Shown here piece after piece: positions 1 through 5,490 of a stretch of DNA of 6,939 nt. The first letter of the stretch is position 1, and each line of letters opens with the position of its first letter. The DNA is from Chloroflexota bacterium (GTDB lineage: Bacteria; Chloroflexota; Dehalococcoidia; SM23-28-2; RBG-16-64-32): assembly GCA_022563285.1 (NCBI GenBank), contig JADFNQ010000069.1, positions 1 to 6,939 on the forward strand, in the 5' to 3' direction. The notes under the pieces were generated by a model. The model was given only the letters and a program-made list of their open reading frames with translations, searched no databases and had not been told where the DNA came from. The position numbers were made by a program, and so were the translations under genes.

Positions 1-1627
1 GGGCGGCGTCACGCTGGCGGGCGAGGTCGACGATAAGCGACTCGACGGCGAGGCGGTCGGGGGCGATCGCCTCACGGGCCTCGGCGAGGACGTCGTCGGG
101 CATGCCGAGACGGGCGGCGATGGCGAGGGCGTTGGACTGGCCGGGGAGGCCGATGGTGAGGCGGTAGGTGGGGGCGAGCGTCTCCGGGTCGAACTCGACG
201 CTGGCGTTGGCGATGCCGGGGGTGGTGTGGGCGAACGCCTTGAGCTCGCCGTGGTGGGTGGTAGCGACGATGAGGCAGCCGACGCGCAGGAGGTGCTGCA
301 GCAGCGCCTGGGCGAGGGCGGAGCCCTCTGTGGGGTCGGTGCCGGCGCCGAGCTCGTCGAGGAGGACGAGGGAACGGGGGGTGGCGACAGCCAGGATGGA
401 GATGATGTTGCCCATGTGGGAGCTGAAGGTGGATAGCGACTGCTCGATGGACTGCTCGTCGCCGATGTCGGCGTAGACGCTCTCGAACAGAGGCAGGCGC
501 GATCCGGCGCCGGCGGGCACGGGGAGCCCGGCCTGGGCCATGAGGGAGAGGAGGCCGACGGTCTTGAGGGCGACGGTCTTGCCGCCGGTGTTGGGGCCGG
601 TTATCAGGAGGGAGCGGAAGCCGTCCTCATCGTCGAAGCCGGCCCAGACGGTGATGGGGACGACGCGGCCGCTGAGCAGCGGGTGGCGGGCGTCCTCCAG
701 GCGCAGGCCGCCGCCCTCGGCGAGCCAGGGCTGATCGAGGCCGTCGTGGGGGAGCTCGCCGGCGCCGAACGCCTCGCCGAGGCGGGCCTTGGCCAGGGCG
801 AGGTCGATCTCGGCGAGGGCGTCCACAGCGGCGGCGATCTCGTCGGCGCGTTCGCCCACGGCTTGGGAGAGGCTACGCAGGATGCGCTGCACCTCGCGCT
901 GCTCCTCTAGCTGGAGCTCGCGCCACTTGTTCCCCATCTCGACGACCTCCAGCGGCTCCAGGAAGACGGTGGCGCCGGAGGAGGAGACGTCGTGGACGAT
1001 GCCGGGGATCTGGGAGCGCATCTCGGCCTTGACGGGGACGACGTAGCGGCCGTCTCGCAGGGTGACGATCGGCTCCTGGAGGGCGCCGCGGTTGGCGCGG
1101 GAGCTGACGAGCTTGTCCAGGCGGTGGGTGAGGCTGTCGTGGGCCTGGCGGGCGTCGCGGCGAAGCTGGGCGAGGACGGGGGAGGCGTCGTCCACGACCT
1201 CTGCCCTCTCGTTGATGGTGCCGTCGATCCGGCGCTCAAGCTCGGCGAAGTCTGCGACGCGCTCGGCGATCTCCGCGAGGAGGGGTACCTGGACGCGCAG
1301 GCGGGAGAGGGTGGTGCGGAGGCTGCGGGCGAGATGAAGGGTAGCTTGGACGTCGAGGAGCTCGGCGGGCTCCAGGATGTGGCCACGGGCGGCCTGGCCG
1401 ACGGGGTCGCGGACGTCGCGGGCGGGGGAGAGGGAGAGGTTGGGCTTGAGCTCGAGGGCGCGTCGGCCCTCGGCGGTGAGGCGCTGGCGGCGGAGGACCT
1501 CCGCGAAGTCGGAGGAGGGTTGGAGGTCGAGGGCGAGGCGGCGGGAGGCGGGGAAGGCGCAGAGCACCGCCAGCCGGTCGATTATCTTATCGTATTCGAG
1601 GGTGTGCAGCGATTTGGGGGTCTGCAT
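1..1627 (-). CDS. mutS2: Endonuclease MutS2 (N-terminal 542 residues; 3' end beyond window)
   Basis: MutS2 is a MutS-family DNA-binding ATPase that acts on recombination intermediates or, in some bacteria, on stalled or collided ribosomes; it is not the mismatch-repair MutS. The frame is open from the ATG at 1627 to the window edge. The N-terminus (MQTPKSLHTLEYDKIIDRLA) is typical of the family. The lever/clamp region contains LQEPIVTLRDGRYVVPVKAE and SSGATVFLEP. The ATPase follows: Walker A GPNTGGKT at about residues 344-351, the signature region STFSSHM at 399-405, and Walker B LVLLDE at 420-425 followed by LGAGTDP. The family usually reaches nearly 800 residues, so the linker and the C-terminal KOW and Smr nuclease domains are not visible. 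An in-frame TAG at 1639-1637 makes 1627 the only sensible start; no clear Shine-Dalgarno precedes it. It lies 83 bases downstream of the GNAT gene on the same strand and may be co-transcribed with it. The identification is firm. Confidence 0.95.
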   Translation of the reverse strand, partial: MQTPKSLHTLEYDKIIDRLAVLCAFPASRRLALDLQPSSDFAEVLRRQRLTAEGRRALELKPNLSLSPARDVRDPVGQAARGHILEPAELLDVQATLHLARSLRTTLSRLRVQVPLLAEIAERVADFAELERRIDGTINERAEVVDDASPVLAQLRRDARQAHDSLTHRLDKLVSSRANRGALQEPIVTLRDGRYVVPVKAEMRSQIPGIVHDVSSSGATVFLEPLEVVEMGNKWRELQLEEQREVQRILRSLSQAVGERADEIAAAVDALAEIDLALAKARLGEAFGAGELPHDGLDQPWLAEGGGLRLEDARHPLLSGRVVPITVWAGFDDEDGFRSLLITGPNTGGKTVALKTVGLLSLMAQAGLPVPAGAGSRLPLFESVYADIGDEQSIEQSLSTFSSHMGNIISILAVATPRSLVLLDELGAGTDPTEGSALAQALLQHLLRVGCLIVATTHHGELKAFAHTTPGIANASVEFDPETLAPTYRLTIGLPGQSNALAIAARLGMPDDVLAEAREAIAPDRLAVESLIVDLARQRDAA

Positions 1628-1710
1628 ACGTCTAGTCTAGCGGAAGCGCAGCTTTCGTTCGTCCTTGGACAGGCGCAGGGATGAGCGGAGAGGGACTGGG
1701 GTGGTAAGGG
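1628..1710. other. Short intergenic gap between GNAT gene and mutS2
   Basis: The 83 bases between the GNAT stop codon and the mutS2 start contain no ORF, no terminator-like hairpin with a T-tract and no strong promoter. A weak TAGACT hexamer sits just upstream of the mutS2 ATG on the minus strand, but I find no convincing -35 partner. Read-through from the upstream genes is therefore plausible. Confidence 0.4.
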
Positions 1711-2187
1711 TCACAATTCCCGCCCCATCACGAGCGAAGCCTCCCGCTGCCGTTTGGGGATGGCCCAGTAGGTGCGCAGGAGCTTATCACCGTCGGGCAG
1801 GAGGGTGAAGCGGTGTCTCTCGTAGAAGCGGATGGCCCAGGCGGCGTCGGCCCACATGCCGACGAGCAGTCGTGGCGTCTCCGTCAGGGCGATGACGTGC
1901 CGCAGCAGCGCCGAGCCGACGCCCTGACGCTGGCGGGCCGTATGCACGTACAGGTGGCGCACGAGCGTTACGCCGCGCAGCGGCTGGTAGCCGATGATGC
2001 CCGCCAGGCCGTCGCTCTCCTCAAGGCCGTAGAAGGTCATGGCGGCGGCCTCACGTCGGAGCTCGTGCAACGCCATGTAGGGCTCGTGCCAGCAGTCGTC
2101 GGGGATCACGCCCTTGTAGGCAGAGGCGGCGTCGTTGATGATCTCGCAGACGCGGGGGAGATCGCTATCGCCGCAGGGGCGGATCAC
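1711..2187 (-). CDS. GNAT family N-acetyltransferase
   Basis: This 158-residue protein has the size and layout of a single-domain GCN5-related acetyltransferase, which transfers acetyl from acetyl-CoA to an amine; the substrate cannot be read from the sequence. It opens with MIRPCGDSDLPRVCEIIN, the usual first strand and helix. Motif A follows with strand RHLYVHTARQ and the acetyl-CoA pyrophosphate loop QRQGVGS at about 86-92 (pattern Q/RxxGxG). Motif B is IRFYERHRFTLL near 119-130. The start is GTG (2187-2185) and overlaps the stop of the upstream dioxygenase-like gene as GTGA, a 4-base overlap typical of translational coupling. No separate Shine-Dalgarno is evident. The fold assignment is secure; function is unknown. 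Confidence 0.88.
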   Translation of the reverse strand: MIRPCGDSDLPRVCEIINDAASAYKGVIPDDCWHEPYMALHELRREAAAMTFYGLEESDGLAGIIGYQPLRGVTLVRHLYVHTARQRQGVGSALLRHVIALTETPRLLVGMWADAAWAIRFYERHRFTLLPDGDKLLRTYWAIPKRQREASLVMGREL

Positions 2188-3107
2188 GTCAGCCGCACAT
2201 GCGGGTGGCTGGGGCCGGCGGCCGCCACGATGTCCTGGGGCTCCGCCGGGACCGGCTCGGGCCGAGCGCGCTCCGCCTGAGCGTATTCGAGCCCGCCTTC
2301 GTCCTCGAGGATGTCGACCGCCGCCACCATGTAGCCCACGCCGAACGGCCCTTCGTAGGAGAGGACGCGGGGGCGGACGCGCAGGCCGTCCAGGGCGCCC
2401 ATGAGAAAGCTGATAGAGGCCACGGCATCGTCCCCGGCCCGCTCCCGGAACGCCTCGTCCATCGTCAGGAGCGCTTCGGTATCCCAGGAGGCGACGGCCT
2501 CACGGATGCGGCGGTCCAGCTCCGGCCCGGCGGGGTCGAAGCCGTAGGGGCCGTCCTCCGATAGGCGGTGGGACAGGTCAGCGCTGGCGACGATGACGGC
2601 GCGCCGCCCCACACGGTCGACGGCGCGGCGCACGGCCTGACCCCAGAGGAAGTGCTTGCGAGCGGAAAGGAACGATACGTTCATGGGGGTCAGGGGGGCA
2701 TCCGCCATGCCGCAGCGGAGGTAGTACAGAGGGACGGTGACGGACCAGTCGAGGCCGTCGTTCCAGCGGGCGGCGGCGTCCAGGGGGAGCTCGGCCTGCT
2801 CAGCCTCATCGCGGATCGCGCCGATCAGTTCGGGGTCTGTATCGACGCGGAGGGTTACCTGGGGAGCACCCCAGCGGGAGAAGTCGCCCTGGGCGGTGGG
2901 AGCGGCGAGGAGGACGAAGGCGCCGGGGTTCAGGGGCCCGTGGGTGGCCATCAGGAGCACGGTGTCCGGACGGTGCGAGGCTACGTCTGCGGCGACCTGC
3001 TCCAGGGCGTCGATTGTGCGCTGGACCTCCCGCTCGCGGCCCTGGCCGACCTCGCGGACGATGATCGGCGGATGGGGCGAAATACAGGCGAACTTTATGG
3101 CAGACAT
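2184..3107 (-). CDS. Class III extradiol dioxygenase-like (LigB/AmmeMemoRadiSam type) protein
   Basis: This 307-residue protein belongs to the LigB-like superfamily that includes MEMO1 and the dioxygenase-like domain found with AMMECR1 and radical SAM partners. Visible landmarks are the N-terminal metal motif SPHPPIIVREVG (His12), ATHGPL (His56), SADLSH (His180) and the C-terminal block YEGPFGVGYMVA (Glu252), so the metal site appears largely retained. At residue 121, in the segment LDWSVTVPLYYL, there is a Trp where I recall relatives usually having His (LDHG..VPLY). No AMMECR1 domain is fused; the last 40 residues are a Pro/Glu/Ala-rich tail. The ATG at 3107 has no Shine-Dalgarno but follows a perfect TATAAT box, so the transcript is probably almost leaderless. 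The next gene overlaps its TGA stop by 4 bases. Family membership is good; substrate and enzymatic activity are unknown. Confidence 0.82.
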   Translation of the reverse strand: MSAIKFACISPHPPIIVREVGQGREREVQRTIDALEQVAADVASHRPDTVLLMATHGPLNPGAFVLLAAPTAQGDFSRWGAPQVTLRVDTDPELIGAIRDEAEQAELPLDAAARWNDGLDWSVTVPLYYLRCGMADAPLTPMNVSFLSARKHFLWGQAVRRAVDRVGRRAVIVASADLSHRLSEDGPYGFDPAGPELDRRIREAVASWDTEALLTMDEAFRERAGDDAVASISFLMGALDGLRVRPRVLSYEGPFGVGYMVAAVDILEDEGGLEYAQAERARPEPVPAEPQDIVAAAGPSHPHVRLT

Positions 3108-3124
3108 GGCGATATCTTGGGGAT

Positions 3125-3155
3125 ATTATACCGCTGTGGCGAAGGGAGGTGTGAA
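3125..3155 (-). promoter_or_regulatory. Promoter of the dioxygenase-like/GNAT(/mutS2) cluster
   Basis: On the minus strand there is a perfect -10 hexamer TATAAT at 3130-3125 and a -35-like TTCACA (5/6 match) at 3155-3150, with a rather long 19-base spacer. Predicted transcription starts near 3118, about 10 bases before the ATG at 3107, which fits the missing Shine-Dalgarno. The AT-rich patch stands out sharply in this GC-rich window. Confidence 0.6.
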
Positions 3156-3163
3156 CGGCTGGG

Positions 3164-3550
3164 CTATCGCCGGCCGTAGGCGGGTAGCCCGCTGCTGATA
3201 CGTTCGATTACGGCGACCCGCGCCTCCGGCTCACCCTCGAAGCAGTGGTCGAGTCCCCAGCGGACTATCTCCTCAATGACGGGTGCCAGGGTGCGGCCCT
3301 GGTCCGTGAGGCGGTACTCGGCGCGCAGGGGGTGCTGGCTGTAGACGACGCGCTCCACGAGGTCGTGCTGCTCAAGCTTCTTGAGACGGTCCGAGAGGAG
3401 CTTGGAGGGAAGACCGGGGGACGATGCCAGGAACTGATTGAAGCGCGTCTTACCCATGAACAGGTCGCGGACGATGAGCAGCGTCCAGCGGTCGCCGATG
3501 ATGTCAAGGGTCCTGGCGATAGGGCAGGTCTGGTCGTAGGGTTTGGACAT
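3164..3550 (-). CDS. HxlR-family winged-helix transcriptional regulator
   Basis: This 128-residue protein matches the HxlR family (HTH, MarR-like fold). The N-terminus MSKPYDQTCPIARTLDIIGD includes the hallmark Cys9 before PIARTLDIIGDRW, the cysteine that in YodB- and HypR-type members senses quinones, diamide or hypochlorite. The recognition region (MGKTRFNQFLASSPGLPSKLLSDRLKKLE, in two parts: residues 32-46 and 47-60) and the wing (LVERVVYSQHPLRAEYRLT, 64-82) are intact. The frame stays open far upstream, but that extension is antisense to the AhpD-like gene; the ATG at 3550 gives the normal family length and N-terminus. A second Cys lies at 103. The gene is divergent from the AhpD-like operon with overlapping promoters, the classic arrangement for a repressor of its neighbour and of itself. 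Ligand and redox sensitivity are inferred from the family. Confidence 0.92.
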   Translation of the reverse strand: MSKPYDQTCPIARTLDIIGDRWTLLIVRDLFMGKTRFNQFLASSPGLPSKLLSDRLKKLEQHDLVERVVYSQHPLRAEYRLTDQGRTLAPVIEEIVRWGLDHCFEGEPEARVAVIERISSGLPAYGRR

Positions 3551-3560
3551 TGCGTGAAGA

Positions 3561-3589
3561 ATTGTAGCGCAAGGGGTTGACGCAATCAA
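3561..3589 (-). promoter_or_regulatory. Promoter of the HxlR-family regulator (leaderless)
   Basis: On the minus strand, TTGATT (-35) at 3589-3584 and TACAAT (-10, 5/6) at 3566-3561 are separated by exactly 17 bases. The predicted start of transcription near 3554 leaves about 4 bases before the ATG at 3550, so the regulator mRNA would be essentially leaderless. It overlaps the divergent plus-strand promoter. Confidence 0.6.
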
Positions 3590-3606
3590 GGAAGCGACTT
3601 TATTAT
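3577..3606 (+). promoter_or_regulatory. Promoter of the AhpD-like selenoprotein operon
   Basis: TTGACG (-35, 5/6) at 3577-3582 and TATTAT (-10, 5/6) at 3601-3606 are separated by 18 bases. Transcription would start near 3613, leaving a leader of about 34 bases that carries the Shine-Dalgarno GGGAGGT (3635-3641), 5 bases before the ATG at 3647. The -35 lies between the -35 and -10 of the divergent regulator promoter, so the two promoters cannot easily be occupied together. Confidence 0.6.
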
Positions 3607-3615
3607 TTGAAGCAA
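3577..3615. promoter_or_regulatory. Candidate HxlR operator: repeated TTGA(C/A)GCAA boxes
   Basis: TTGACGCAA at 3577-3585 and TTGAAGCAA at 3607-3615 match at 8 of 9 positions and start exactly 30 bases apart, about three helical turns. Each is itself a small dyad (TTG-N3-CAA). The first overlaps the -35 boxes of both divergent promoters and sits in a wider dyad TTGA-N5-TCAA (3577-3589); the second lies just after the plus-strand -10 box. A looser copy, TTG-N5-CAA, lies at 3562-3572. Binding by the adjacent HxlR protein is an inference. Confidence 0.45.
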
Positions 3616-3646
3616 CCCGCTCCGTTACCACCTCGGGAGGTATCCC

Positions 3647-4225
3647 ATGACCGCCTCTAGTGAACACCCGTCTGTGCGCATCGGCATCGTCCAGGAGTCC
3701 GCCGCCAGTGGCGAGACCAAGGCGCTGTACGACGAGATCCGGGCCTTCTTCGGCTTCCCCGCCGTTCCCGACGTGTTCAAGCTGGTAAGCACGCGGCCTG
3801 ACTTCCTGCGGGTGATGTTCGAAGGCTACAAGGCTATGTTCGGCGGCGGTCACCTGCCGCGGCAGGTGAAAGAGATGATCGCCACCGTCGTATCGGAGAC
3901 CAACTCCTGCGCCTACTGAACGAAGGCGCATTCGTTTCTCCTGCGGTACGTAGGAGGGAGCCCGGAGGCGGTCAAGGCGGCAGAGGAGGCGGACATCGAA
4001 GCATTGCCGGTGGAGGAGCGGTACAGGGCCTTGCTGCGGCTGTGCGTGAAGCTGACGACGCACGCCTACAAGGTGACGGAGGAGGAGATCGACGGCCTGC
4101 GGACGGCGGGTCTGAACGACGACGAGATACTGGAGGGCCTCTGGGTGGCCTGCCAGTTCAACGCAGTGGACCGGCTGGCGGACACCTTCGGCCTGTACGA
4201 CCTGATGCAGTTGCAGGAACGGTAA
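3647..4225 (+). CDS. AhpD-like (CMD family) selenoprotein with in-frame TGA = Sec91, CxxU motif
   Basis: This is one 192-residue protein if the TGA at 3917-3919 is read as selenocysteine. A standard gene caller would give a 90-residue fragment and miss the rest. The family is carboxymuconolactone decarboxylase/AhpD-like, peroxidase-related, whose members use a CxxC pair to reduce peroxides or disulfides. Motifs: VKEMIATVVSETNSCAY (74-90), then Sec91, then TKAH. Cys88, Sec91 and His95 take the places of Cys130, Cys133 and His137 of mycobacterial AhpD, and Glu76 is 12 residues before Cys88 like Glu118 there. The frame after TGA runs without another stop to TAA at 4223 and matches the family's second half (RYRALLRLCVKLTTHAY, then GLNDDEILEGLWVACQFNAVDRLAD). 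The downstream hairpin and nearby selA support Sec insertion. Shine-Dalgarno GGGAGGT fixes the start. It is first in an operon and divergent from HxlR. The alternative, a nonsense-mutated pseudogene, is less likely. Confidence 0.88.
3908..3930 (+). other. Hairpin presenting the UGA codon in its loop
   Basis: TGCGCCT (3908-3914) and AGGCGCA (3924-3930) form a perfect 7-bp inverted repeat. The 9-base loop ACTGAACGA contains the recoded TGA. It is compatible with the downstream SECIS-like hairpin but excludes the alternative 6-bp stem AACGAA/TTCGTT (3919-3924 with 3931-3936). A translating ribosome would melt it. Its role, if any, is unknown. Confidence 0.5.
3917..3919 (+). other. In-frame TGA, predicted selenocysteine codon (Sec91)
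   Basis: This TGA is codon 91 of the AhpD-like frame and replaces the second Cys of the CxxC motif, one of the commonest sites of Sec/Cys exchange. Reading TGA as Trp across the genome is unlikely, because Trp here is encoded by TGG and other genes in the window end in TGA. Confidence 0.87.
3935..3959 (+). promoter_or_regulatory. Bacterial SECIS-like stem-loop
   Basis: CTCCTGCG (3938-3945) pairs with CGTAGGAG (3949-3956) with one G-U wobble, closing on GTA; opening the last G-C pair gives the loop GGTAC. The stem extends outward to 3935/3959 through U-G wobbles and a U-A pair, making 11 pairs. Twenty-six bases separate the TGA from the apical loop and the loop begins with G, both within the described bacterial SECIS pattern (short stem, small loop with an early G, about 16-37 bases after UGA). 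This is the expected binding site for SelB, which brings Sec-tRNA. It lies inside the coding frame. Confidence 0.75.
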
Positions 4226-4257
4226 GGATGAACGAGACCTAGGAGGAGGTACGAACC

Positions 4258-4755
4258 ATGGTCTCACAAGCGGCGATGTCCCTTCGAGACGCGTTGGGGC
4301 AGAAGTTGCAGGAGCTGGGCGAAGTGCTGGACGGCCTTGACGAGGCGAAGGCCGGACAGCGGATGGCAGAGGGCGAGTGGTGCTGCAAGGAGGTGCTCTC
4401 GCACATAACGGGTGATGAGGGAGAGAGCTATGTGGCAGGCTTCCGACGGTTCCTCGACGAGGACTCGCCTCTCATCGGGGTCGTAGTCGGCCTACCGTAC
4501 TACACGCCGGCGCGACAGGCGATGTCGCTGTCGGAGCTTCGGGCCGGGGTGTGGAAGCAGTACCAGGAGGTGGCTGACTTCCTGGGCGGCCTCAGCGACG
4601 AGCAGATCGCCCGCAAGGCGCGTGTGCCCCTGCTGAAAGAGACGCCCATCGGCGAGTACCCGACTCTCGCGCAGTGGGCGGGGGCGCTGATCAACGTCCA
4701 CCTGGTGGACCATATCAACCAGCTTCGCAGCGCACGCCAGCAGATCGAGACGTAG
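4258..4755 (+). CDS. DinB-family protein
   Basis: This 165-residue protein looks like a four-helix-bundle DinB/DUF664-type protein. The family's metal-binding His triad is visible: His49 in EWCCKEVLSHI, and His148 and His152 in NVHLVDHINQL. Related proteins include thiol-dependent S-transferases that use mycothiol or bacillithiol, and many members of unknown role; the substrate cannot be named here. The ATG at 4258 has a very strong Shine-Dalgarno AGGAGGAGGT (4241-4250) 7 bases upstream, which favours it over the internal ATG at 4276. It starts 32 bases after the selenoprotein stop and is followed 20 bases later by a VOC gene, so it is the second gene of the operon. If it is a thiol transferase, it would fit a detoxification role beside the AhpD-like and VOC proteins; that is inference. 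Confidence 0.82.
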   Translation: MVSQAAMSLRDALGQKLQELGEVLDGLDEAKAGQRMAEGEWCCKEVLSHITGDEGESYVAGFRRFLDEDSPLIGVVVGLPYYTPARQAMSLSELRAGVWKQYQEVADFLGGLSDEQIARKARVPLLKETPIGEYPTLAQWAGALINVHLVDHINQLRSARQQIET

Positions 4756-4775
4756 GAGGAGAAAGGAGAACCGGC

Positions 4776-5120
4776 ATGGGCCAGCCAGTCGTGCACTTCG
4801 AGGTACTGGGTAAGGACGCGAAGAAGCTACAGGAGTTCTACGGCGGCTTGTTCGGTTGGCACATCGACGCCAACAACCCGATGAGCTACGGCATCGTGGA
4901 TACGCACGGCGAAGGAGGCATCGGTGGGGGGATAGGGCCGGCACAGGGCCAGAACCAAGTCACTTTCTACATTCAGGTCGATGACCCGCAGGCTTACCTG
5001 AACAAGATCGAAGGGGCTGGCGGCAAGATCATCGTACCGGTGACAGAGATCCCGGACATGGTGACGTTCGCTATGTTCTCGGACCCGGAAGGGAACGTGG
5101 TCGGGCTGGTCAAGGAGTAG
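4776..5120 (+). CDS. VOC-family (glyoxalase/bleomycin-resistance fold) protein 1
   Basis: This 114-residue single-domain protein has the vicinal oxygen chelate fold. It has two beta-alpha-beta-beta-beta halves: VVHFEVLGKDAKKLQEFYGG followed by LFGWHI at the N-terminus (possible metal ligand His7), then VTFYIQVDDPQAYLNKIEGA and the closing FSDPEGNVVGLVKE. The GIGGGIGP turn near residues 48-55 is like the Cfp30B-type glyoxalase-like subgroup. The frame is open further upstream, into the dinB end, but the ATG at 4776 has AGGAG (4764-4768) 7 bases ahead and gives the normal family N-terminus. Such proteins act on glutathione- or thiol-linked carbonyls, catechols or antibiotics, or simply bind ligands; the activity here is unknown. 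It precedes a second, dissimilar VOC gene by 4 bases. Confidence 0.88.
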   Translation: MGQPVVHFEVLGKDAKKLQEFYGGLFGWHIDANNPMSYGIVDTHGEGGIGGGIGPAQGQNQVTFYIQVDDPQAYLNKIEGAGGKIIVPVTEIPDMVTFAMFSDPEGNVVGLVKE

Positions 5121-5124
5121 AGCG

Positions 5125-5484
5125 GTGATCACCGGAGTGCACAGCGTCCTAATCTGGACGGAGGAGCTACAGCGCCTGGTGCCGTTCTACCGGGACGTCC
5201 TGGGCCTGAAGCCGGAGATGGAGAGCGAGGGGTTCGTCATCTTTCAGTCGTCATCCGGCCCCCAACTAGCGCTGGGCGCCCACAGCGAGGTGAAGGGCCG
5301 CTCGCGGGACCCCAACCGGGTGATGGTGGACTTCACGGTGGACGACTGCCAAGCTGAGTACGAGCGGCTGAGCAAGCAAGGGGTGGAGTTCGTGCGGACG
5401 CCGGGCAAGGAGGAGGACGGGGTCACCATCGCTACGTTTGTCGACCCTGACGGCAACATGCTGCAGCTGTTCCAGGAGGGGTGA
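5125..5484 (+). CDS. VOC-family (glyoxalase/dioxygenase fold) protein 2
   Basis: This 119-residue VOC-fold protein starts MITGVHSVLIWTEELQRLVP with FYRDVLGL after it, and ends FVDPDGNMLQLFQEG, both diagnostic of the fold. His6 and possibly His53 are candidate metal ligands; the closing strand has Gln where enzymatic members often carry Glu, so metal catalysis is uncertain. The start is GTG at 5125, served by AAGGAG (5112-5117) lying inside the end of the preceding gene, with a 7-base spacer, which indicates translational coupling. It is clearly different in sequence from the first VOC protein, so this pair is not a recent tandem duplication. It is the last gene of the operon; its TGA stop is 6 bases from the convergent selA stop. 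Confidence 0.88.
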   Translation: MITGVHSVLIWTEELQRLVPFYRDVLGLKPEMESEGFVIFQSSSGPQLALGAHSEVKGRSRDPNRVMVDFTVDDCQAEYERLSKQGVEFVRTPGKEEDGVTIATFVDPDGNMLQLFQEG

Positions 5485-5490
5485 GCAAGC

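Noticed and set aside
907..1684. Long ORFs on both strands overlapping mutS2
   Set aside because: They are Ser/Pro/Arg- or Gly/Glu-rich shadow frames of mutS2 with no recognisable domain.
2184..2186. TGA at the end of the dioxygenase-like gene as another Sec codon
   Set aside because: There is no Cys-motif context, the protein already has its full conserved C-terminal block, and the TGA is part of a normal GTGA overlap with the GNAT start.
2193..2204. Inverted repeat CCGCA-CA-TGCGG just before the GNAT start
   Set aside because: Arms are 5 bp with a 2-base gap inside coding sequence of a GC-rich genome; expected by chance.
3647..3919. AhpD-like gene as a pseudogene or as a 90-residue truncated protein
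   Set aside because: The frame after TGA is intact for 101 codons with family motifs preserved, the TGA falls precisely on the redox Cys, a SECIS-like hairpin follows and selA is nearby. A random nonsense mutation would rarely combine these.
4004..4225. Separate small gene starting at TTG 4004
   Set aside because: It is the C-terminal half of the AhpD-like protein in the same frame; the family fold needs both halves.
3551..4267. N-terminal extension of the HxlR frame upstream of 3550
   Set aside because: It is antisense to the AhpD-like gene, matches no domain, and the hallmark HxlR N-terminus begins at the ATG at 3550.
5485..5490. Bidirectional terminator between the second VOC gene and selA
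   Set aside because: The gap is only 6 bases and I find no stem-loop with T-tracts in or around it.
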